From: Syntrophobacteraceae bacterium
Lineage (GTDB): Bacteria > Desulfobacterota > Syntrophobacteria > Syntrophobacterales > Syntrophobacteraceae
Assembly (NCBI GenBank): GCA_031292215.1
Contig: JARLHO010000012.1
Span: 1 to 64,000 of the forward strand
Length of the DNA stretch: 64,000 nucleotides
Reading direction: 5' to 3'
Every line of letters begins with the position of its first letter. Within the stretch, counting starts at the first letter, position 1. Shown piece by piece: positions 1 to 7,296 of the stretch. The notes beneath the pieces were generated by a model. That model made no database searches, was not told where the DNA came from, and saw nothing but the letters and a program-made list of their open reading frames with translations. The translations under genes were made by a program, and so were the position numbers.

Positions 1-535
1 ATCCGGGTGGCTCCCCATTTCATCGGCGAACTGGTTTGCAATCGGCCCGACCCCCTGCATTTGAAGGGATCGCCGGAAGGCATCGGGTAGGATTCCCTTA
101 TTTTGCGCCCAATCCCAAAGGGTACCGTAGAAAGTATCGGAGAGATTCATCCCTTCCGCCCTCGAAAGCGCTCCGAAAGTCGCCATTAGGGTGGCGTTTT
201 TCTCGATGTCCTGAATGCTCGCCTGCGGGTTCTGCGCATATTCCTGCCCGGCCCCGAGCCCGGCGCCCACTACCGCCCTGGCAATCCTGCCATAAGGAGC
301 CATGGCCCCGAGCGTAGCCCCGGTGATAGCTCCCCACTTGGCTTGCTCGCCCGGCTGGTCGGGTTCGAGGGCTCCCTGGGCCGCAAAGGTAACGGCATCG
401 TGTACAATCGGGGCGATCTTTGCCGCAAGCGTTGGGAACTTCGCCGCAAGCCCCGCAAAGGCAGGATTGACGATACCGGCCGTCGCCATCGAAAGCGGCA
501 GAGTCTCAAGCCCCATTTCCGTCGCGCCTTCGAAC
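1..535 (-). CDS. Phage-like protein fragment, partial at window edge
   Basis: A minus-strand frame stays open from about position 535 to the window edge with no stop. It reads as an Ala/Gly-rich helical protein with glycine-zipper-like stretches (AVVGAGLGAGQEYAQNP) followed by a more polar region (NLSDTFYGTLWDWAQNKG). Such composition is common in phage internal or DNA-ejection proteins and in large polyvalent mobile-element proteins, but I recognise no specific family. No convincing start codon is visible; toward 535 the frame runs into sequence that on the plus strand encodes a tyrosine recombinase, so the 5' end may be lost at a recombination junction. Its location beside an integrase and tRNA genes suggests an integrated element. 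Confidence 0.45.
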
Positions 536-1483
536 GAAGTAGCGCAGGGCAAAACCCCCAACCTCGAAGCCAAGCGGGTCCGGTTCGATGACCTGGCCGC
601 CGATCTCCTCTCCGACTACTGCATTAATGAGCGCAAAAGCTTGGAGCGGGCAGAAATCAGCGTTAAGCACCTTAATGGCTTATTTGGTGGTAAGCGGGCG
701 CTCGACATCACCACAAGTAAGATTCGTGAGTATGTCGAGGCAAGGCTACAGGATAGCGCCGCAAAGGCGACAATCAACCGGGAACTGGCGGCCTTGAAGC
801 GTATGCTTAACCCCGGGTCGCAATGCACGCCCCCCAAGATTGACCGCGTGCCCCACATTCCGATGCTAAAAGAGAACAATCCGCGCAAGGGGTTTTTCGA
901 ACACGCGGATTTTCTTTCTGTGCGCGACGCGCTGCCCTTTCACCTGGGCGCCCTGGTCACATTTGCTTACAAAACCGGATGGCGCAAGGAAGGGGTTATG
1001 GATCTGCAATGGACAGAAGTTGATCAGGTGCGCGGAATTGTCAGGCTCAATCCCGGAGAAACCAAAAAAAACGAAGGCCGCGCTGTCTACCTCGATGAAG
1101 AACTAAAAGACATCTTCCGGACACAATGGGCACAGCGCAAGGTGTCTGAAACCCTTTCCCCGTATGTTTTCCCAAATGAAACGGGCACAGACAGGATCAA
1201 GAGCTTTCGCGGTTCCTGGGATGCGGCCTGTAAAGCGGCGCAAGTTCCGGGCAGGCTCTTTCACGATCTGCGCAGAACCGCAGTTCGGAACATGGTGCGC
1301 GCCGGCATTCCCGAGCGAGTAGCAATGACTATCTCCGGCCACAAAACCCGCTCGATCTTCGACCGCTACAACATCGTTAGCGAATCCGACTTGGAACTTG
1401 CCGCCGCAAGGCAGGAAGCTTACCTAAACAGCGCCGTGGGCACAAAAACGGGCACAGTGACCCCAATAAAAAAGCGGGCATAG
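302..1483 (+). CDS. Tyrosine recombinase/phage integrase, N-terminus probably lost
   Basis: Site-specific tyrosine recombinase. The C-terminal catalytic domain shows the expected residues: Arg in KTGWRKEGVMDL, Lys in the KKNEGRAVYL beta-hairpin, the HDLRRTAVRN box (HxxR), the second His in SGHKTRS and the nucleophile Tyr in FDRYNIV. A SAM-like core-binding domain precedes it (FDDLAADLLSDY onward). Family-like sequence starts only near EVAQGKTPNLEAK at position 536; the first 78 residues read antisense to the phage-like frame and look like a chance extension, so the arm-binding N-terminus is probably missing or replaced. The gene points at tRNA-Leu, a common attachment site. Its TAG stop lies inside the terminator hairpin of that tRNA. 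Whether the protein is active is doubtful. Confidence 0.75.
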   Translation: MAPSVAPVIAPHLACSPGWSGSRAPWAAKVTASCTIGAIFAASVGNFAASPAKAGLTIPAVAIESGRVSSPISVAPSNEVAQGKTPNLEAKRVRFDDLAADLLSDYCINERKSLERAEISVKHLNGLFGGKRALDITTSKIREYVEARLQDSAAKATINRELAALKRMLNPGSQCTPPKIDRVPHIPMLKENNPRKGFFEHADFLSVRDALPFHLGALVTFAYKTGWRKEGVMDLQWTEVDQVRGIVRLNPGETKKNEGRAVYLDEELKDIFRTQWAQRKVSETLSPYVFPNETGTDRIKSFRGSWDAACKAAQVPGRLFHDLRRTAVRNMVRAGIPERVAMTISGHKTRSIFDRYNIVSESDLELAAARQEAYLNSAVGTKTGTVTPIKKRA

Positions 1484-1488
1484 CCCGC
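1468..1488 (-). terminator. Intrinsic terminator of tRNA-Leu
   Basis: On the minus strand GCGGGC-TAT-GCCCGC forms a perfect 6-bp stem with a 3-nt loop, followed by six T residues. It sits 8 nt beyond the tRNA 3' end. The last codons and stop of the convergent integrase gene are contained in it. Confidence 0.85.
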
Positions 1489-1496
1489 AAAGCGTA

Positions 1497-1580
1497 TGCC
1501 GAAGGTCGGAATCGAACCGACACGAGGTTGCCCTCACTGGATTTTGAGTCCAGCGCGTCTACCAGTTCCACCACTCCGGC
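1497..1580 (-). tRNA. tRNA-Leu (anticodon CAA)
   Basis: Cloverleaf with acceptor arm GCCGGAG/CTTCGGC, discriminator A, anticodon stem CTGGA/TCCAG and loop CTCAAAA giving anticodon CAA (decodes UUG). It has the long variable arm of class II tRNAs and the T-loop GGTTCGATTCC. The 3' CCA is not encoded. The 3' end faces the integrase, the usual geometry for integration into a tRNA gene. Confidence 0.95.
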
Positions 1581-1589
1581 ATTGGTCGG

Positions 1590-1619
1590 ATTCTAAACAG
1601 CGGCTGCCTCCGGTGTCAA
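1590..1619 (-). promoter_or_regulatory. Promoter of tRNA-Leu
   Basis: A sigma70-type promoter on the minus strand: -35 TTGACA (1614-1619), 18-bp spacer, -10 TAGAAT (1590-1595). Transcription would start about 3 nt before the mature 5' end of the tRNA. Confidence 0.7.
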
Positions 1620-1665
1620 GGGAAATGCGACGGCCCCGTTACTGCGGTAGAATTTAGAATGGGCC

Positions 1666-1694
1666 TTGACAGTTGCGTATAAATTGGGTACAAA
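1666..1694 (+). promoter_or_regulatory. Promoter of tRNA-Ala
   Basis: Perfect -35 TTGACA (1666-1671), 17-bp spacer and -10-like TACAAA (1689-1694), about 50 nt upstream of tRNA-Ala. It is divergent from the tRNA-Leu promoter, so both tRNAs are fed from the same short intergenic region. Confidence 0.65.
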
Positions 1695-1744
1695 GCGCAA
1701 ATGCCGAGCGCGCTGGAAGGTTTATTCGAGCCGTGCGGCGCACC

Positions 1745-1817
<73 letters not shown>

Positions 1818-1828
1818 TGCGGAAAATC

Positions 1829-1866
1829 AAAGGGTTGGCGGCGTGGCCGTTGACCCTTTTTGTTTT
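1829..1866 (+). terminator. Intrinsic terminator of tRNA-Ala
   Basis: AAAGGGT (1829-1835) pairs perfectly with ACCCTTT (1853-1859) around a GC-rich loop. A T-rich run (TTTTTGTTTT) follows, about 12 nt after the tRNA end. Confidence 0.8.
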
Positions 1867-1945
1867 GGCGTGGCTAAAGGAGCAGATCGAAGCCGCTCAA
1901 TTCGGCGACTGTCGGCTTCGATCCGATGCTGCGGGATTTTTAAAA

Positions 1946-2293
1946 TTACTCGGTTTTTATCTTCAAGTCCGACAGATGCCAATCGTGGTCTTCGAGAACG
2001 TACCCTTTGCCTTGCATGCAATTTTCGTACTTAAGTAACGCCCGGTAGCTCATGGGATCTTCTTGCAACCGGGCCCATTCCTGCTCGGGGTCGCCTTTGT
2101 CCTGAAATGGCTCATACCCCTTGGGAACAGTAGCAATGGCCACCGATCGGCAGGCGGCCACGTCGCGTTGGAAATTGCCCTCGGATACCCCCTGCGGTTT
2201 TTGCCATGTGTTTTGAGATTGATCGGCATCCTGAGAGGCACAACCTGTCAGCAATAAAAACGCCACGAAAACGAACGCACATTTTTTAATCAT
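1946..2293 (-). CDS. Small lipoprotein of unknown function
   Basis: About 115 residues from the ATG at 2293, which follows a GGTGG ribosome-binding site better than the longer upstream start does. The N-terminus is a lipoprotein signal: MIKK, a hydrophobic stretch, then LLTGCAS with the lipobox cysteine, so the product should be lipid-anchored. The mature part is polar, with two further cysteines (AACRSVA and KYENCMQGKGY) in a pattern seen in short envelope proteins that carry a ~40-residue Cys-containing repeat. No enzymatic motif is seen. It appears to be a single-gene unit, convergent with the tRNA-Ala terminator region. Confidence 0.75.
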   Translation of the reverse strand: MIKKCAFVFVAFLLLTGCASQDADQSQNTWQKPQGVSEGNFQRDVAACRSVAIATVPKGYEPFQDKGDPEQEWARLQEDPMSYRALLKYENCMQGKGYVLEDHDWHLSDLKIKTE

Positions 2294-2801
2294 CGTCCAC
2301 CTTTCCCCCCGTCCCAATTCCATCGTCCTAGCCCGTAGAGCACCGCCCGGAGACGGCTTCTATTACATGAGCGCCTTGGAGTCCGCCCCTTCCCGTAAGA
2401 GTCCCCATTATATGCCTTGCCCGTATGCCTCACAATCGATTTTGTCATGTCAAACCTACCCGCCGCACACTCGGGGAACGCTCAATTACCGCCATCGTCG
2501 ACAGATCTCTTTGCGGACGAACAATTCTTTGCGTCTTCACGCCCCGGGTCTTCCTTGCGAGGTGTTACCGGAGTGCCATGGCGTCCATTTAGGGGTTGGC
2601 ATGGTCCAGGACTCGGACATTCGCCTGATGTTTTCGCTCAGCGAAAAATGAGGAACTAAGAGCTCGGTCGAGCAGAGCGTAGGTGTTATTTACTGTCGAG
2701 GCAGACCCGGATGGCGATCGTATCGTAACCTATCCCCCGTTGTAAGCCGGCCGACACCAAAAGCCTCAGACAAAAGATGGGAAAGCGGAGCGGAGCCTAT
2801 A
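2294..2801. other. Intergenic region without a recognised gene
   Basis: About 500 bp between the lipoprotein gene and the hopanoid operon. An 80-codon plus-strand frame (2417-2659) exists but has no good ribosome-binding site and drifts into low-complexity Arg/Gly/Pro sequence, so I do not call it. No tRNA, clear terminator or repeat was seen. Confidence 0.5.
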
Positions 2802-4364
2802 TTATCGGGCGGAAATTTCCTGCGGTATTATTTTCCCGTCCTTTTCCAGGCGGAACACCCTGCTTCTCCATTCCACACGCCTGCCGAAAAGGGCGGCCGA
2901 CCAGATGAAAAGGCTCAAAAAATCCCGCAAGGGCACCAGATACAGGTTGTGTTTTAGCAAGTCGTCTCCCAACCGCCTCACTGCGACCCTCCACGCCATC
3001 CAGAGCCTTACCGCAACGGTCGCTGCGAAAACGAGCAGCCCCTGGCGCGAAAAGCCCGAAAATGCGAAATAGAGAAACGAAAGGGATGTGCCATTAGTAA
3101 TCACCGAACCGGTATGTCCCCAGGGAGCACAGGCCCGTATGCCTCTGGCCCACCGCAACTGGTGTTTTAAAAAACCGACCAGGGTGAGCCTGGATAAAAC
3201 CGTTTCCACCACGCACTGCGAAAGCTTTACCGGAAATCCCGCCCTTTTAACCAGGTTTCCCAGCATGTAATCGTCGGCCAGGTAGGGGGCGATAGCCGCA
3301 AATCCTCCTATGGCCGCAAGAGTCTTTTTGGTAAGGGCAATGGATGCTCCGAAAGCAAACGAAATCCCTGCGCCCATCTGAGCTACCAGTACTCCCGGGG
3401 CGAACTCGGAGGAAATCCCTGCCGCCTCCAGTTTGGACGGCAGTCCCGGGGCTTCCCCGGCGCGGTAAAGACAGGTGACCAGCCCTTCGCCATTTTCGCC
3501 AAGTTCCCCGCAGATCGTTTTAAGGAAATCCGAGCCGACCCGGATATCGCTATCCAGCATGAGGAGGGTTTCATGGGAGGCGTAAGAGAGCATGTTGTTT
3601 AAAATATTGACTTTGGGGTTGGGTCCGATTTCCTCGGAGCTTATAACCTTTTGGATGGCGACATCGGGGAAATCGGCGCAAAGCTTGGCGACGAGCGGAA
3701 GAGAGGAATCCGCCGGGTCGGCCACCCCGAAGATTATCTCAAATTGAGGATAGTCCTGGCGGCAAAGGGAGGCGTAGTTCCGGTAGGCGTTAAAATCGGC
3801 GCCGCAAAGCGGAACCAGGACAGAAACCGGACCGGGCAGCCCCCCTTGGGCATTGGCGCCCCCCCGCCCGCTTTTGGAAAAAAACCTCTCTGCTGCGATT
3901 ATGCTCGCAAGATAATAACCGATAGAGGCTATCGTCAGGACGCCGAAAAAAAACCTGAGTGGCTTTGCGATCATGGCAAGAGATAAGGACACATCCCCGG
4001 GAATGCAGACCAGAGCCACACCCAGGCAAATAAGCAGGGTCCCCCCCCAGCGCAGCCGGTCGACTGTTTCTCCCAAAAAAAACTTTGCGCCGACCACCGT
4101 CACCACGTACACAATGGCGGTCGCCGGGACCACAAAACTCAAATTGGCCCAGGAGAGAACGGCCAGGAAAGAAAAAAAGCTAATGGCCAGACAGGCTACG
4201 CCAAGGACAAAATTCAAGTTGCAGGCTATTTGCTTTATCGTGGAGAAAAGCTTGGTCCAGCCGATAGCCGAAACGTCTCCGACCTGCTTCATCCCCTTGG
4301 TCAGAAAAACGTCTCCGGCGGCGTTCGAAAAGACCACCAGTAAAATCATGACAGCGGTCAGCAT
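2802..4364 (-). CDS. hpnI: HpnI-like hopanoid glycosyltransferase fused to an N-terminal EamA/SMR half-transporter
   Basis: About 520 residues from the ATG at 4364, which overlaps the upstream gene by 7 nt. Residues 1-125 are a four-helix EamA/SMR-like unit; a further helix follows near 135-155. From about residue 180 it is a GT21/ceramide-glucosyltransferase-like GT2 domain with D1/D2 in LDSDIR (about 270), LADDYMLG (about 362) and the (Q/R)xxRW box as HQLRW (about 401), then C-terminal membrane helices. In Burkholderia HpnI adds N-acetylglucosamine to bacteriohopanetetrol; HpnK then deacetylates and HpnJ makes the cyclitol ether. Neighbours encode exactly those two enzymes. HpnI is usually about 380-400 residues, so the N-terminal transporter unit is an unusual fusion, perhaps a partner of the adjacent SMR gene. 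Confidence 0.85.
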   Translation of the reverse strand: MLTAVMILLVVFSNAAGDVFLTKGMKQVGDVSAIGWTKLFSTIKQIACNLNFVLGVACLAISFFSFLAVLSWANLSFVVPATAIVYVVTVVGAKFFLGETVDRLRWGGTLLICLGVALVCIPGDVSLSLAMIAKPLRFFFGVLTIASIGYYLASIIAAERFFSKSGRGGANAQGGLPGPVSVLVPLCGADFNAYRNYASLCRQDYPQFEIIFGVADPADSSLPLVAKLCADFPDVAIQKVISSEEIGPNPKVNILNNMLSYASHETLLMLDSDIRVGSDFLKTICGELGENGEGLVTCLYRAGEAPGLPSKLEAAGISSEFAPGVLVAQMGAGISFAFGASIALTKKTLAAIGGFAAIAPYLADDYMLGNLVKRAGFPVKLSQCVVETVLSRLTLVGFLKHQLRWARGIRACAPWGHTGSVITNGTSLSFLYFAFSGFSRQGLLVFAATVAVRLWMAWRVAVRRLGDDLLKHNLYLVPLRDFLSLFIWSAALFGRRVEWRSRVFRLEKDGKIIPQEISAR

Positions 4365-4780
4365 AAAGAGCCCCCGCGTTCCCCTTCGGCCGCCTTGGCC
4401 TTCTCCTCGGATCCCGATAGAGACACCAGGCCGACCCCCATGACGATCAGGGCCGAGCCGAGCCACCTGGCCGGCGATACCTCTTCGTGCAAATAATAAT
4501 GGCCGGTGAAAACATCGAGGATATATACCGCGGCGGTTATGGGAACGACGTAGCTAAGATCCGACCACGAGACAGCGGAAAGAAAGCAGGCGAAAAAGAC
4601 GATCAGCAGGACGATTCCGCCCCAGATATACGGGTTTTTTAACGCGCATGCCAGCATCACGGGAGAAAACCCCCCCTGGAAGGCGGGCATCGAGGCCACG
4701 ATTTTCATCCCCTTGCTTAGCAGGGTGTTTGCAATTGCCTGGGCCAGGACGGCAAGGGAGACGACCAGGGCTGTCTTCAT
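4358..4780 (-). CDS. SMR/EamA-type small membrane transporter subunit in hopanoid operon
   Basis: A 140-residue four-helix membrane protein with hallmarks of the small multidrug resistance/EamA half-unit: LLSKGMK after helix 1, AVSWSDLSYVVPITAAVY in helix 3 and WLGSALIVMGVGLVSL in helix 4. It overlaps hpnK by 4 nt (ATGA) and the hpnI fusion by 7 nt, implying coupled translation. Its sequence pattern closely parallels the N-terminal unit fused to HpnI (VLSWANLSFVVPATAIVY). ArnE/ArnF-type heterodimers of such half-units flip lipid-linked aminosugars, so a role in moving glycosylated hopanoid, or its sugar donor, across the inner membrane is a reasonable inference. Substrate unknown. Confidence 0.8.
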   Translation of the reverse strand: MKTALVVSLAVLAQAIANTLLSKGMKIVASMPAFQGGFSPVMLACALKNPYIWGGIVLLIVFFACFLSAVSWSDLSYVVPITAAVYILDVFTGHYYLHEEVSPARWLGSALIVMGVGLVSLSGSEEKAKAAEGERGGSLC

Positions 4781-5643
4781 GAGTTCGTTTCCAAGTCGGA
4801 GTAAGTGGAAAGCCGCACTCCAAGCCGATCGATTGTAGAGCGCACATCGGGGTGAAGGAGAATCGCCAGTTCCCGGAAGCGTTGCAGAAGTTGCCGATCG
4901 GCATCACCCGGGGGCCCGCAGGGCAGGGCAGGATGAAAATAGAGCTCGGAGGTCCCGTGTGGCAGCCGGTCTAAAACCGAGAGGACATATTCGAGGCTCA
5001 CGTTGCCGGTCAACAGGTTGCCGTACACTGTCCGCGGAAAAATAAAACCCCGCTTTCCGAGTATCCTTTTCATTCTCCGGGTGAGAAGCGAAAACATAAG
5101 AGCATGCCCGGAGGTCCCAACCGATGAGCGCGCAAAGGGCAGGGCGGCAAAAAAACTATCCGCCGGAACCCGAATCCTTTTTATTCCGTAAGACTCGGCG
5201 ATTTGGACTATTGCACCCAGCACGGCCGGATTGACATGCATGTGGCAGTGGCTGTCCACGTGGGAAAAATTTAACCCCGAACGGGCGAATTTTTCGAATT
5301 GAGCGCCAATTTCGCTCAAGAGATCTTTTCTCGCACCGGGGCGGAAAAAATACTTAAGGCCTGCCAGCGCCGGGTCCCCGGGAAATTGCCCGCTGTTTCC
5401 AACAACGTGCGGGATTCTAAAAGGCGGCAACACCGCCCTGCCGGCTACGCAGGTGACATGGAGCCCCACGGCGAGCCCGGGGTTTTCCTTTGCCAGGGCC
5501 ACCGCCTGGTCGAATGCCTCCCCGGATGCCATAAGGCTTGTGCTCGTCAGGACCCCCTTGCGCCAGGCAAGGATCACCGCTTCGTTTACTTCCCTGCATA
5601 AGCCGAAATCATCGCCGTTTATAATGAGGCGGCGCTGTTTCAT
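4777..5643 (-). CDS. hpnK: Hopanoid biosynthesis deacetylase HpnK (YdjC/ChbG family)
   Basis: 288 residues of the YdjC/ChbG carbohydrate-deacetylase family. Seen: IINGDDFG at residues 8-14 (metal-binding Asp), GLHVT near 60, and the metal cluster HVDSHCHMHVNP at about 128-139. The family removes N-acetyl groups from sugars. HpnK is the member that converts N-acetylglucosaminyl-bacteriohopanetetrol to the glucosaminyl form. It starts on an ATGA overlap with hpnJ and ends on an ATGA overlap with the SMR gene, so it lies in the middle of one operon. Assignment rests on family motifs plus the HpnJ and HpnI neighbours. Confidence 0.88.
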   Translation of the reverse strand: MKQRRLIINGDDFGLCREVNEAVILAWRKGVLTSTSLMASGEAFDQAVALAKENPGLAVGLHVTCVAGRAVLPPFRIPHVVGNSGQFPGDPALAGLKYFFRPGARKDLLSEIGAQFEKFARSGLNFSHVDSHCHMHVNPAVLGAIVQIAESYGIKRIRVPADSFFAALPFARSSVGTSGHALMFSLLTRRMKRILGKRGFIFPRTVYGNLLTGNVSLEYVLSVLDRLPHGTSELYFHPALPCGPPGDADRQLLQRFRELAILLHPDVRSTIDRLGVRLSTYSDLETNS

Positions 5644-7082
5644 CCCAGAGTCTTTTCGAAAGCGTTGCCGGAAAATTTCTTTCGCCGCGCCCTTAGCCTC
5701 AGGTAATCACGGGCTTCCTGGTAGAGCCGCCTTCGCTCCTGGCTGTCGAAAATCGCCCGGCGCACAATCCTGTAGATAACTTTGGGCCTGAAGTAATAGG
5801 CGCCGTAAAAGTACTCGACCGCATCCACGATTTCCTGTTTGCTTAGCCATGGGTACTCATAGTTTGCCATCTGGTGGCCAAGTTCATCGGACATGTCGTC
5901 TTCGGTTAAAAATCCGTTGGTTTGCAGGTATTGATAGAATTCGGTGCCGGGGTAGGGGTGGGCCAAAGACACCTGGATCGTTTCCGGATCAAGCCGTTTG
6001 GCGAATTCGATCGTGCGCTGTATGGTATCCCTTGTTTCTCCGGGAAGGCCGATCATGAAGTCGCCGTGGACGGTCAACCCCAGTTCGCGGCAGTTTTTCA
6101 TAAATGTCAGAGACTGTTCGAGGGTGATTCCCTTCTTCATGTTGTCCAGCACTTCTTGTACGCCGGATTCAAAACCCACGACCAGAAGCCTGCACCCCGC
6201 ATCCTTCATGGCCTTTAGCATGTCGTAGTCGGCATGGACCCGGCTGTTGCAAGACCAGGTAAAATTTAGCGGCTTCAACTGCTTGCACAGTTCGATGACA
6301 CGGCTTTTGCCCCACGCCCAGGTGTCGTCGTCGAAAAATATTTCCTTTACTTCCGGAAAAATTTCGAGGGCGCGCTTTACTTCGGTCACAACGCTTTCGT
6401 TGCTGCGAACCCGCCACGGGTGCCCGGTAAAGGTCTGGGGCCACAGGCAGTAGATACACCGGGCCGGACAACCACGGGAGGTGTAAAACGCCAGGTAGGG
6501 ATGTTTTAAAAAGGGGATGTTGTACTTTGTCGGATCGAGATCTCGCCGGTAAATATCAACGATAAACGGCAGCGCATCAAGATTTTCGATGGGCGCGCGG
6601 TCGGGATTGTGGACAATCTTGCCGTTGTCTCGATAGCTTACCCCCTCGATATCCTTTAGCTCTTTTCCGGAAGCAAATTCGGCGACCGTATAATCGAACT
6701 CTTTTCTCGCAACGAAGTCGATGGCCGGGGTAGCATTAAGGGCCATCTCCGGTTGGACGGAAACGGGCGGGCCGACAAAGGCTATCTTGATGGCCGGATT
6801 GACCCCTTTTATCTTCTCGGCAAGCCCCACGTCGTGTAAAAAACCGGGTTTACTGGTAAAGAGAACGAGGAACTCATAGTCTTTAGCGATTTCCACTGTC
6901 TCCTCAGGGCCGATCCCGTGCGGGGAAGCGTCAAGGAGCCTGCTTTCCTTTATTAATCCGGCCGCATAGCCTAGCCAGACAGGGTACCAGTAAGAAGCTA
7001 TTTCGCGGCGCGCGGGCCAGCGCGCGCCGGCGCCTCCGTCAAATTTTTCAAACGAAGGCGGATTGAGGAGCAAGGTTTTCAT
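5640..7082 (-). CDS. hpnJ: Hopanoid biosynthesis radical SAM protein HpnJ
   Basis: About 480 residues from the ATG at 7082 (KTLLLNPPSF), chosen because homologues begin there and AGGA lies just upstream. An N-terminal B12-binding-like Rossmann region precedes the radical SAM core. The CxxxCxxC cluster motif is in TSRGCPARCIYCLWPQ (Cys at about 205, 209 and 212), followed by FFDDDTWAW, GFESG and DFMIGLPGET. In Burkholderia HpnJ is needed to convert glucosaminyl-bacteriohopanetetrol to the cyclitol ether. First gene of the hpnJ-hpnK-SMR-hpnI operon. No squalene-hopene cyclase or HpnH is in the window, so the core pathway must be elsewhere. Confidence 0.9.
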   Translation of the reverse strand: MKTLLLNPPSFEKFDGGAGARWPARREIASYWYPVWLGYAAGLIKESRLLDASPHGIGPEETVEIAKDYEFLVLFTSKPGFLHDVGLAEKIKGVNPAIKIAFVGPPVSVQPEMALNATPAIDFVARKEFDYTVAEFASGKELKDIEGVSYRDNGKIVHNPDRAPIENLDALPFIVDIYRRDLDPTKYNIPFLKHPYLAFYTSRGCPARCIYCLWPQTFTGHPWRVRSNESVVTEVKRALEIFPEVKEIFFDDDTWAWGKSRVIELCKQLKPLNFTWSCNSRVHADYDMLKAMKDAGCRLLVVGFESGVQEVLDNMKKGITLEQSLTFMKNCRELGLTVHGDFMIGLPGETRDTIQRTIEFAKRLDPETIQVSLAHPYPGTEFYQYLQTNGFLTEDDMSDELGHQMANYEYPWLSKQEIVDAVEYFYGAYYFRPKVIYRIVRRAIFDSQERRRLYQEARDYLRLRARRKKFSGNAFEKTLG

Positions 7083-7188
7083 ATCCTGGTCGTCTCCTAA
7101 GGGTTTTATGGAGGTCGAACTATACGGGGGCAGGGGGATGAATGTCAAGCCGTCGAGTAAAGACGGTTGCCGGTTTTAAAACCCGTTT

Positions 7189-7285
7189 CCACCACGGAAG
7201 GCACGGAGAGCACAGAGGAAAAGTATGACGAACCCTACCCAGGTATACAATTCCTTCTCTGTGTCCTCTACTGCCTCTGTGGTGG
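7189..7285. repeat. Imperfect inverted repeat (CACAGAG type)
   Basis: CCACCACGGAAGGCACGGAG (from 7189) is complementary, with mismatches, to the segment ending CTGCCTCTGTGGTGG at 7285. It lies between hpnJ and ilvB. Elements of this accacagaggcacagag type are scattered through many proteobacterial genomes; only one copy was seen here. It may serve as a bidirectional transcript-end hairpin. Confidence 0.6.
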
Positions 7286-7296
7286 ATTTGTTTTTT

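Noticed and set aside
2417-2659. 80-codon gene upstream of the hopanoid operon
   Set aside because: No ribosome-binding site, and the second half is low-complexity Gly/Arg/Pro text; could be gene debris but not supported.
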